Shown piece by piece: positions 39,759 to 51,515 of a DNA stretch of 64,000 nt; within the stretch, counting starts at the first letter, position 1; each line of letters starts with the position of its first letter. Position numbers and translations under genes: made by a program. The notes under the pieces were generated by a model that saw nothing but the letters and a program-made list of their open reading frames with translations, was not told where the DNA came from and made no database searches. Source of the stretch: Setophaga petechia (Eukaryota > Chordata > Aves > Passeriformes > Parulidae); contig JANCRA010000007.1 in the NCBI GenBank assembly GCA_024362935.1, forward strand, positions 20,981,003 to 21,045,002, given 5' to 3'.

Positions 39759-40245
39759 GCGGGCTCCCATAGGGTCGGCGGGGAAAGCGCAGCCCCGGCC
39801 GGGAGTTCCCGTTCCCGCGGCCGCGCCGGGGGCTCTCCTTTCCCGCAAATGCCGCAAGAGTTCCCCTTGGAACCTTGCTCCGCTCCTGACCGGCCCATCG
39901 GCCGGGGGCACGATGCAGATACCCGTGAGGAAGCGCCTCGGCGGGCTCCCAAAGCCGCCTGCGGACCCGCTTCGTCCCAGGCAGCCCAACGCAGGTGTGG
40001 GATGCCCTGAGGTACCTGCGAATCACGGTCCCGACGTCTTCTCACAGCACTGCAAAGGCATCGAACCCGGCAGGCTTTGGCAGGGGCCGGCGGCGGGACA
40101 CCGGCTGAGCAGTGGGGACGGGACGGGAAGGGACAGGAAGGGACCGCCAGCCCCGGGCCCGCTCCAGGCGCCTCTGCGGCCCGGAGCCCGGCGCGGGCGA
40201 GGCCGGAGCAGCGTCACCTGGAAAGGATTGTGCCACCTGCGCCTC
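39759..40245. promoter_or_regulatory. Isolated CpG island, candidate promoter
   Basis: I counted about 54 CpG dinucleotides in roughly 487 bp, against very few per kilobase in the surrounding 30 kb. GC content is high throughout, and both sides fall back abruptly to AT-rich DNA. CpG islands in vertebrates usually mark unmethylated promoters. GC-box-like motifs (GGAGGCGGG near 39,756) are present and no TATA box is obvious. Long open frames occur on both strands (plus 39,739-40,266, 175 codons; minus 39,626-40,045, 139 codons), but this is expected from GC-rich sequence with few stops, and none resembles a known protein. A candidate donor, CTGAG|GTACCT, lies at 40,011/40,012. The island is about 36 kb past the MYOF stop, so it is not the MYOF promoter. 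It may belong to a long non-coding RNA, an unrecognised first exon or a CpG-rich enhancer. Confidence 0.75.
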
Positions 40246-40260
40246 GATACCAGCCCTCCC

Positions 40261-43200
40261 TCATAACCACGCTGATGGCTGAGGATCCTCTTCATTATTG
40301 TTTACTTAGTTATTTTCTTTTTCAGAACCCACCTGTGCTCCTGAAATGTGCCAAGTAGGTGACAGTGAGGCACTGTTGAAGGGCAACACTGAGCTTAAAT
40401 TCCATACAGAGATGTGATCTAAAACAATAACATTTTGTACACACCACTAATTATATTGTTACCAGAGATCAGAAAAATAATCACCTGAATCACCAGTTGA
40501 TTAATTCTGTATATTCTCCATATGTAAATTGACCCCCCAAATGCTCTAATCTTCAGAACTTTCCAAGGGATAAAGTTGAGTTTCCCCATTGCCCTGCCCG
40601 ATTGTTGGACACCCTGTCAAGAACCCCAAACCCTGCCAGGCCTGGGCCAGGTGCAGTATGCACTGCCTGCAACTGCGCCACCACAGATCTACCCTGGTTT
40701 TCAAATGGCTCTGCTAGGGGAGCCTTGCTGGGCATGGCTTTCCAGTCAAACCTTTTGGCATGCGAGAAGGAGAATTTCTTTTCATCTCAAATATATGGGA
40801 GTGATTTTGCTGCTTCCTGCCCCTCTCTGAACTGGAGGTGTGGCTGTTGGCATGCATTTTGCAACCCAGAGAGAAAGTGAGCTCTGGCGTCTGTGATGAT
40901 AGCAGATAGGGAAGATTTTGTTGGCAGCACCCCTGAGGCTGCTGTTACCTTCACAGTGACAGGTGTGGATGACCAATATGTGTTTAATCCCTCAGATCCC
41001 CACGTCTTTCTTCTGGGAAGTTCAGAACAGTATATCAAACCCATTCCCCCACTGAAACACTGAATCCTCTGTGAGACTTAGGAAGTTGACCCTTGCTCTG
41101 TAGACCCTGTGTGTGCCCCTGCTCTCCCATTTCTTCCTAATTTGTTGTAGGACTTGTACTGGAAACCTATTACAGAAGCATCAATCAAATCAGCTCCTAA
41201 AATGGTTTGTCAGACTGCTGTGTTGATTCATGCATTTTTAAGAGATTTGGAGGGAGAAAGTTAGAAGCAAACAGTGCCACTGAAACACTGGGACCAGTTT
41301 TATTAATTCTGGAGTAAGCAGAAGCAAAGTAGCTAATGTGTGCAGAATACAGTGTTTGGGACTAGGCAGCAAATGCCACAGGCTTTAAAAAATCTATGTT
41401 TAGACATAACATCTTTGATAAAACAGGATCTCCCTGCTTGATGCTGAAGAAGGATTGGGTATGCAAGGCAATTCAAGATGGCCAGTGGATCATGCAAAAG
41501 TTAGTATTTCCATTTAGGGACTGTTGTGTGTACAGGTTTTGTACAAGTGTTATTAATTGTTCTTCTGTTGGCATTGATGCAGGCCACAGCAACGCAACAT
41601 AAACGCAGAGCAGAAAACAGTCCCTGAGTCCTTGCCCCAAAGAGCTGTACCATTAAATAAAAGAGCACAAATTATAACAGAGCTTTACAAAAGAACACCA
41701 GAACAATACTCATCAGCTTAAAGAGCAGGCATCTCAGGACCCCAGCAGTCTGCTGCTGGCAATTTTTTGTAGGCATTGTATCTAAGGGCAATGAAGATAA
41801 ATAGGTTGCATTTCTTTACAAGTTCTCTATGGAGCTTCTGCCAAATATATGGATGAAAGCACTCCAGTGCTTTTTGAAAATGTAACAAGTGGAAAATAGA
41901 CTGGCATCATTAACAGGTTAAAAATAGGAGTCAACCTTTAAATGCTGAATGAGAAGATTACATAAGCTATGAAACCACTAAAGGACGAGTCACTTCTGCT
42001 GACTTAGATTGTGGAAAGAACAATTGTGAAAAAGGTGAATGAAGTAACAGTATAAGAAAACAATATTTTAGCTATCTTTCTGAGCAGAGATTCATGGAGA
42101 ATAACTGAATTTGTGAACACCAGAGAAAAAAATGTGTGAGAAACTGATATGAGGGGGTGAGAGTTTCAAAGGTTTTAGATGTCTAGGCACCTGCAAATCA
42201 CAGATCAGGAAGAATCTGTAATTTAAATATAGCACCATGGTCATCACTGGTACTAATTTGAGCATGTGGTGTTGTGCAGACAAATGGGTGAGGGTTGATT
42301 ACATGGAACTCAGCTGTGTACATGGTCCCTAAACCAATTCCTTGGACCAGACTCCAGCTGTGATCATCTCTTTGGCAGCTAATCCCAATGATTTGTTCTT
42401 CAGATTCTATGTTGCCCTGGGCATTTGTTTCTTCTCTACCAGTTTTGAACTATTTCAGGCAGTAGTAGAAGTTAAAATGTTAACACAGGCAGAAATACAG
42501 ACTCTGCACTGAAATAGTTCTAGGCTATAAACTACAGGGCAAAGAATATTATGTTTTATAACCATAATGATGTTTTTATGGCTAGGATTTGAAAGAATGT
42601 GTGTTAGGTCTGTGCTCAGACTTTTCTGGAATATAAAACTCTGAAAAATATTGTGTGGAAGCTAATTATTTGCTTCCTCCCATTGATCTCATTGCACTTC
42701 TCTAATCACCAATTACACCTTTATTCAGTTAGGTTAGATGTACCTCAATTATGCTCTAAGTCAATTATTCTAAAGCACAGAATCAATACATTAAGAAAGA
42801 TGTGAAGAAATGCACTAAAACCATCCACAGTTACCACCATAACTACAAAGATGTATTTTTCATACACTTAAACCAAAGGATATTTTTTTTGTCTACTCTT
42901 TCTGGTATTTCCTGTGGTGCTTTTATGTAATCAGTACCAGCTGTATTGTTAATACAGGTCACAGCAATGTAGATTTCCAGCTCAAATAATTGACAGCTTT
43001 CTCCACTGACCTCATCCTCTATTGAGGCATCATCTCTAAAACACTTTCCACAAACACAATCCTCCTGTTTGCATACTCTTAACTCCTGCCCCTGGTTACT
43101 GTACTGTCCAGTTACATCTGGGCCTCTGCCCATTCATTGTTCTTCTGACGTTTTTAGAAAATTAAGGGAGTGATATTGATAAAGTATTATGAAACATTTT

Positions 43201-46200
43201 CTTGGTCATCCTGACATCCACTGTAAGACCATGACTTTTGCAGAGCATCTTTTTATTTAATGTTCATGCTTTCTTCTGTCAGTACCTAATACTGCTCCTA
43301 CATAACAATTTTAATAAAAACTCAGATATCTTTATGAGTCACTAAGTTTCTGTTGAAATGACCATTGATTTGAGGTCAATTTGTGGTCTCCTCTACTGAT
43401 TTTGTTCTGTTTTCCACTTTCTTGATTCTCTCAGGAGTATGGTTACTCTCTTAAGAACATATTCTGCTGATCAGGGTCTGCCCTCCAAATGAGTTTGCAG
43501 TGGAAAGGTACCCCTGGAGTCCCTTCAAGTCCTCTATTTGAGGTGTCAGCTCTGCCCTTGCTGTGGCCATACTGCTCTGATATGCTCTGATAAAACTCTT
43601 AAGAACAGATGAAGTAGCACAAATAGTTTCTCTGCCTGATCATTCAGCAAAGATTTTCCCACAAGATGATCTTGCATCTTTTATCTGCACTGATACAACT
43701 GCCTACCCTAAATTATTGTAGCAGTAGCTTTTCTTTTAGGGCCTTTGGCTTATGCATTTTATCTGTTTCACATTTCTCCATCTGATCATGTTTGTTTTCA
43801 AATCTGTGTGCAATCTTTAGAGGCTGTCATTAAAAGCAGCCAGTAGCAAACACTGTTAACTGCTGCCTCGTTTTGCAATGAGCCATGCTGAGCTGCCTCT
43901 GGATCTATTGCCCCAATAAACATCACATCTGTGACCTCAGCTCATTCTCTTCTGTGGACCTCTGTGTTTCTCTCTTGGGAAGCACATTCCTTGCAGAGGG
44001 GTTTTCTTTACCTTTTGAACACAGTTTATCATAGTTTACCCTGTGCTGGCAGTTTTGATTTTAATGGGATGATTGGTGCTCCATTACTTGCACCAATTCA
44101 TAATGATAGACCTAACAAATTTATTTAGGGCCTACTGTTTAGCATAATCATCCACCTGGCCTTTCTATCAGATATTACCCTATCTGACCTAGGTGAATCC
44201 TGAATTGGACCTCTTAAGATTTAGTATTTAGCCTGATCAGGTTAGATTGTACCTTGCAGAGCAGTTGATATCAGAGTTTTCAATGTTTTTTTCCTATATA
44301 GTGGAAAAATAAGTTTTATTTTAAGAGGTCTATTTCAAAAGACAGTTGTAAAATCAAACTTTATCCTATGTCTCTCAAAAAGGAAAAAAAAAAACAAAAA
44401 ACTCACCAAAAAAAAAAGGAAAAAAACCCAAATCCTTCTGTGAACTGACCTGTGAAAGCTATACTGTTCATATGTATCATTGCCTTTCATGTAACAGAGT
44501 TCACTTTGATCCATGGATTCTAAGCTGTCTTGGCACAACTGAAGGAGGACTTTGTTGTGAAATCAGTGCCTGAAATACAGATTACTTTATGCAATAGGAT
44601 GAACATCTTGCCTTACAACCTATGCAGTGTTGCTTAAAGATAGCAGGAATACACTGTGACATGATCTAGGAACTGCTACTTGAACTTTTGCAAACTTCCA
44701 CTGAAGTAAGTGAGATTACTCACCTGAGTAATGTAAGCAGAATTCATTACCAAATGAATGTTTTCAACAGAACTGTATGTGAACATCACAAAAGACTGAC
44801 TATTGCAACACTTTTCAATAAACATCCATCAAAAACGTGACATATTTTGCTGCTGAGTTTTCTGCCTAATTTTTGAAATTTTGTCTTTAGTATTTTACCT
44901 TTTTTAGTCTATCTAAAAAGTAAACAAAGGAAGAGGTGAAGGTGTTCCACAGACACAATTGCTTCAGGCAACTGTCAAATGTAAAATTCAGTGGAAAACT
45001 TCAGCATGTCTCTAGTTTAACTCATTTGAGGAATGCTGCAAAAACAGGTGTTGTCTGACACAAGCAATAATTATCTTTCACCTTGATGGATGTTAGTTTA
45101 ATCTGTTTTTTACATGGTAGCTAGGTCTCAGCTGGGTTAATGCCAGAAAGCAGATGAGATGTTTTGCGTACTTTGTGTATGACAAGATCCCAGGCTCTTT
45201 TTACTCCTCTTTTTTATTTATTATATGGAACAGTTTTAATAATCTCAGTGGTTTATCCATTAAATTTTAGCTCTAGATTCATTTTATTTTACATTATCAA
45301 TGTCTTTTAAGCGAGCTTAAAATTAAACCATTGGCTATTGAGTATTTTACTGAAAGAAAAGAGACAAATGAACAGAATATGCTTCTAACATATAGATAGT
45401 AACCTATGCAATATTAACAAAGTAAAATGTCTTAAAGAACAAGATTAAGGGGGAAAACTTAAGAAAAATAAACAAAAATCCCCTGACTTCTTGTCATTTC
45501 TTTGCATAAATTTAAACCAGAAAATAAAAATTTGTAAGTTCTACCTTTAATCTAAAATGCTTTATTATTTTCTAGTATCCAGTACTTCTATCACATGCTG
45601 CCTCACATTAAGTCACTTCAAACCAGACTACACCCTTCTTATGGCCTTGGGCAGAATTTCTAGCCCTGTGGGCATGGGAATAGTCTGTAAACCATGCTAA
45701 CATTGAACTTGGCACACAATGTCAGGGATTCTCTTTGCATAAACAGTGTTTAACAGTTTTTTAAAAGGTGTTAGACAATATATACAGCAAGTTAAACAAA
45801 AGGCATGTGGGGCCTCCTAGTTTGGAAATGTTTTTTGCAAAGCTTGAATTAACAGATATGTGGTAAACAACCCCAATATAAGGTTCTTGCTGGTAGTTCT
45901 CACTTGTGCAACACATGGTGTTGAAATGATTTCAAACTAACACACATACTAGTCACTAATGACTTCTATCACAACATATACAAGTAAATTTCCACCAGTT
46001 CCTGTTGTTAAGTTTGTTCTTAATAGCTCTTGTCTGACACAGAATTTCAGCAGGACAGGAGCCTTGTGCACTGAAAATGGTGGGTTAATATTAACAGCCC
46101 TGGTTTCCTCTGAACATACACTGTATTTCCTCCCTGTGCAGAACAGCCAGTGGTTTAAGTACATTCCTTGGCCTACATACTCTTCTCTCCACAGTCTGCA

Positions 46201-49200
46201 CCTGAGAGTCTCATTTATTTCCTCTTAAGACAACTACCATCACTCTTCTGTTATGGCATTGGGCTATAACAATAGGAATAAACTGCTTCAAAAGGACAAC
46301 ATATAGCAGGATTGAAGGACATGACTACCTGAAAACCTGTGTTGAAAGCAGACTGTGCTCTGCAGAGCTTACAGATACACAGGGGAAAATTGTCTCAAAG
46401 TCGTATTTCTGCAAGAGACCATTAAAAAGGATTTCTTAGCCCCCACAAAGGAAATCACTAAAGGAACATGGAGACTTTCTATTAAGAGTTACCAGTAATT
46501 TTGAATGCTCCAGGTCTTTGATAAATTTTGTAACTGTGCATTTTGCCTCTGGGAAAACAAAAGTCAGGTAATGCAGAATAAAAAATGAAAATGTGCAAAG
46601 AACATTACAAGAAAGACCTACACGGACTGACAGAAGCCTATCCATTCACCATGGAACAGAAAACCAGAAAAATAATGAAGCAACCTTCAGTGTTGATGAA
46701 TTTGATTTCATTTGGGTACCTATATGCAAAAAATATGGGAATACCATTGAGTTATTTTAAAATCCTATCCCATGTATGTTTTCATTCCTTATTATTAAAA
46801 TATGGGTAACACTTATTCTGTAACATACTCCAGAAGGAAATGATTCTATAATTATGTTTTCATTTCTGGAGAGCAGCACAAGACAAATGAGAGAGAGTGC
46901 CTGCATTTTATGTTTTGGATATACAAACATAGTTTTGTAGTTTTACATCCATTTTTTTTCATCTTTCTGGTTACCCATTTCAACGTGACCCCCAAACCAC
47001 AAACTTTGCACAGAGTACAATACTTGGCAGATGATTTTACACTCTATGGAAAAGAAACAAAAGATAAAAAGAGATGACCATGTGTGCTTAGGTATTTAAT
47101 AAAAATACTTCTGGATATCTTTTAATTAAAAGTGAAGAGTAAGTCTTATAACAGGTGCCCAGGAATTTCTGCGAAAGACATTGATATGAAAGATTGGCCA
47201 GCTTTCAATATGGAATCTGGTTCTATTTTGTCAATGTTTTTAAGATGGCATTATGATTTATTTAGCAGCAGCTGGACTATCATTACTAACATGTGTGCTC
47301 CTCCCAGGGTAAGTGTCGGAAACACTCAGCAGGCACCTCAGATACAACATTAATGTTTATGGATGATGCTACAATAGACAGAGAAAGTCCATACATGTAC
47401 AGCCAAAGGAAAAACCATGCACCTGTATGGATAGAAAATATGACAAAGCAGCAGGACTCAAGTTTGTAATCAAATTTGTAGAATGATGCATAAGCATTTT
47501 TCATTCAAAAACTCAGGAATTTCAGACTATGTAGGATCAGGAGTTTTCCTTTGAAAGGCTGAGTTAGAAATATGCTTTATCTCATTTTAAAGGACGAGTT
47601 GCAGCATTACAAAAGGGACACAAAAGTGTGAAATTGTTTTCTTCCCTTATCTTGCAGCTGATGAACTTGAATCAGTGAACTTGCCTATGATTAAGGGATA
47701 ATAAGAAAGGGGTTTTTTTAACCCAACTAACACATTAGTGACCATCAAGAGTTTTTACCCTTTCTTGTTAGAATGACATACAAGACTTTCTATTATTTAA
47801 AAAAAAAAATTATTACCTTATGTAGTGTTCTTTGACTTGAAACACGAATGTGTGCACAAACACTAGAACAAAATATGGAGTCTATCTGTTCATGCTACAT
47901 GAATTTACCAACTATTCAGAAATTACTTAGCAGTGATTTGTGTTTTATTGAAAGAACAACATATGTGCAAAATCAAATCACATACCTGTTAAACACAGGG
48001 AACATGTACACAGCTGAGACAAAAACTGTTACAGCTGTATATCTGTAAGAAGTAATTTGGTGTTTGATTTTTTAAAAATTTCTGATTTTGACTACAAAAA
48101 TCAATACAAAATTAATATGAGGTACTGTTTTACTAGAGGTGCTACCAAAAACAAAAGTATATTCAATTTTTCCAGGTTTTTGCCCATATCCTCATAATTG
48201 CTGGCAACTACACTAATTTTGAATGCATTCTACTGAACTCACCCCATTATGGAACAAGTTTTATATTTATATATATTTTTTATATGTGCACTTATTGTGT
48301 GATTTGTTGAACATGATGTGTATGTAAGAGTTTATCTGAAGTCTTTGTGATTTCATTTCATATATCTATTACAGGTGCAGTTGCTTCATGCTTTGAAAAC
48401 ACTTGCAGGAAAAAATACTTTGTAAGATTTGAAGAGATTAAGAGGACAGTAGCTCAGACTGAGCTTCTAGAAATCACTGAGAAACTATTTCCCTAACAAA
48501 TTTTGATATTAAATGTTTGCATTGTAAAACATGCTAATGACTGGTTTTGGATTATTTATGCGTCATATTCAGCAACATGTAACAGGAAAAGACCAATTTT
48601 CCTTTAACAAATGCCTAGGAAGAAAGCTAAGGCTTGGTCACTCTGGAAATTGATTATGTAGTTAATCCATTAGGAATTATAGAAAAACATAACTATTCCT
48701 GCAGCACATGCAGGTATTAAAGATTATTAGTAAACAAGATACTGTTAAACAAATACTTATTTTCTCAAGCAGGGCGGATGTTTAACAGTGCTATTACAGC
48801 ATTGATATCCTACATGATTTCTTCTCCCTTTTTTCTGGAGAGAACATGCAGACTGAACAAACCAGCCCAGAAAGCCTCAGCTGCTTTTTAAAAGATTTGC
48901 ATTCAGATTTGCTGTGTTATTAAATGTACTGCCTCCTGGAGAAAGTGGGGCTGGGTCAGGCAGATCTAAAACCTCACAATTGCTGTTTCATAGGCTTGGT
49001 CTCAAATGTCCCTGAGTTTCAGAAGCAGGACATTTAAAGAGAACACTCATTCACTCCGTACTAAAGGCGTAAGACTAATATTTTGAAAACCTCTAATTCA
49101 ATGACCTGTTATCTTTGCTTGACCTTATTTCCTGTCATTGGAAAGAAGTGAGCTGCTTCTATTCACTCTAATAGCCATATAGTATAACCCTTGCTGTGAA

Positions 49201-50934
49201 CAACTGCTATTTATGCATCCCTTTGTAGAGAGCTCCAGCCTTGGGAAGCCATACCCTGCTCAGAAGGGTCATATACAAACAGCCCTTGTTTGGCTCAAGG
49301 GATCCATCACATTGCCTCGCCCTGTGTTTTTACCTTGTGTGCTGGACTTCCTTCCCCTCCTGGTTAACTCTGCACAGGTGGTTCTGTGCTGCAAAACCAG
49401 GTGTCTGAGTCTGAAGTCATCTGCAAAAATGTTTACCTTCTTATACTTTTTAGCTGGATTTCAGTAGTTATAAATATGCTGATGGGGTTTTTTGGTTCTT
49501 TGGGCTTTTTTGTGGTTTGATTTTAATTTTTTTTGTTGGTTAATTTTTTGAGGAGGAGAAAAAGCCTATTTATCATAGGTTCTTTCCATCCAAGAAAAGA
49601 TTTTGGTGCCTTGCTACATTTATTTGTCATCTGACCAAATATGATTCCAAATCACCTACTTATTCCTTAAAAAAAAAAAAAAAATTAAAAAAATATATGA
49701 GAACAAACAAGAACCAGGGACTTATATCTGAGAATTAAAAATCTTTTCCACTATTAAAAGAATGACTAATATAAAAATTACAGAACGTATTTTACTAGAG
49801 ATTCCAAGGATGAAAACTTATTGAAGGTTCTCTACATTTAATTTCTATTTTTTTAATAGTATATGAATAGCTTTATATGGGTAACTGTATCTGCTTGAAG
49901 TTGTCCATACCACAAAAAGACAAAATCTCTTTTCTTCTTTGTCTATTCCATTGTGCTTCACAAAAATCCAGATCTCAAAAGAATGTAAAGTCATGAAATG
50001 GTACTGAATGGAAGTCATTCGTTTATTCTTTAAGAAGTTAGTATGCACATCATCTTTGTGTAATTAGGAGAATATTAATATTTCTTGAATCTTGTTTTTC
50101 TGTTAGGATGGATCAACTATGCCAGGTCTTTATTCTAAAGATTTAATCAATCAATAAATAAAGTTGATTTTTTGGACAACTGTAGTCACAGAAATGTTTT
50201 TCATCCACTTTGAAAGAATTTAAACATTTTGATTCTCAGTGGAGGAAAAAACAAACAAAAAAAAGCAAGTCAGACAAGCATTTAAAAAGCATTATCCTGC
50301 TTCTTCTGCATTCTATCCCCTCTGTTATGGGAGGAATTAGCTATTGAATATTGCACTCATGTATCACAAAACTGCAGTTCTTAACAATACCATCTCCATA
50401 TTTTAAATGCATACATTTTAAATTTTTCCTGACAAGTTAAGGATTGTTTCATAGGATGTTGTACAGAACTAACATATGAAGCTCAGTTCTGCCAGTGACA
50501 ATTCATGGTAAATATATCAGATTGGATGAGGCATTTCATGGTGGTTTGTTTTGAAGAAATAACAGAATTTCTGGGTACAGAAAGAGCCTGCAGTGGAGCA
50601 CTTGGTGTTTTGCAGGTGTCACTAGTTAAGACAGAGAAGGTAGGAATTGAGAGCTGTGAGGATGAGGATTTTGCTAGGGGAGAGGTTCTAAAAGAAGTAA
50701 TATTTGGTCAGAGGTGGTTGGGTGAGGAATTACTACTGTAATTTCACATGATCAGTTTTGTGATCATCTCATTTCATAAGATGGCAAAAAGTCAAGAGGG
50801 TGGTAGTGTCCAAAAGAGAATGGCACTTTAGAGTGTGCTAGTGGCATGAAAAGTAATGTATAAAGGGAACGTTTAGCAACTAATAGCAAGAATTAAAATT
50901 AGACTAAGATGAAACCAATAATTCTCATCAGCTG
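40261..50934. other. Intergenic, no gene recognised
   Basis: AT-rich, CpG-poor unique sequence with no open frame above about 100 codons. Simple features are A/T homopolymers (for example 44,390-44,430 and 47,799-47,807) and an AT-only patch near 48,263-48,285. A stretch at about 48,480-48,600 contains an octamer-like ATGCTAAT motif. No exon series downstream of the CpG island could be identified by eye. Confidence 0.5.
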
Positions 50935-51515
50935 GAAAGCACTGAAGGAAAAATAAAAGGTCAGGAGGTATTACCTGATCATGGAAAGACTGAGTTGCCA
51001 ACATGATATGGCTGTGAAAAGCCAAAAGTGATCCTGGAATATATGAGGTGAGGCACTTCCAGTGGAAATAGGCAAACATTCATAACACTGGAGAAGGTGT
51101 TGTTCGAGCCTCATCTGGAATACTGTTCACATTAGCCCATATTTTAAATTCATCTTTGTTCACAATTGAATGACTAAAGAGAAAACTTGCTGTACTGACA
51201 GGACCTTGGAGAAGAGAATGAAAAGGTTTGTGTGGTGCAATACAGTGAATTCTGCTAGAATGGTTCTCTATACTCAAAATGGAAAAACCTTTCTTAATTT
51301 TAAAACCAAATTAGTGCAAGAATAAATGGTTATAATCTAGCTCTGAGTAATTTTTTTCCAGATTTCAAAGAAGGTTTTAACTCTTAGAAAGGGGACATTG
51401 AAGGAGAGTTTTCCTTTAAGAATAGTAGAAGCAAGTACCTGTTTTGACAGCCAAGTTAAATACATTTTGAGAATGGGTTTTGTGACTAGATAGCAATTAC
51501 CTGCAACAGCAGTGT
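50935..51515 (+). mobile_element. Ancient L3/CR1-type LINE relic
   Basis: This stretch is collinear with the 3' portion of old CR1/L3 LINEs in plus orientation. GAGTTGCCAACATGATATGG CTGTGAAAAGCC matches the element's '..CAATGTGATATGGCTGTGAAAAAGGC' block. GATCCTGGAATATATGAGG follows. GAGCCTCATCTGGAATACTG (about 51,109) encodes EPHLEYC, the '(R)PHLEYC' motif near the end of the CR1/L3 reverse-transcriptase ORF. Further on, GAATAAATGGTTATAATCTA and TTCAAAGAAGGTTTTAACTC correspond to the 3' non-coding '..GGTTTAAACT..AAGAACTTTCTAAC' part. Many substitutions and stops are present; it is a dead fossil with fuzzy borders. Confidence 0.68.

Noticed and set aside
41055..41130. Weak MIR-like wording (GTGAGACTTAGGAAGTTGAC...)
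   Set aside because: Only one short block matches, and neighbouring MIR segments are absent.
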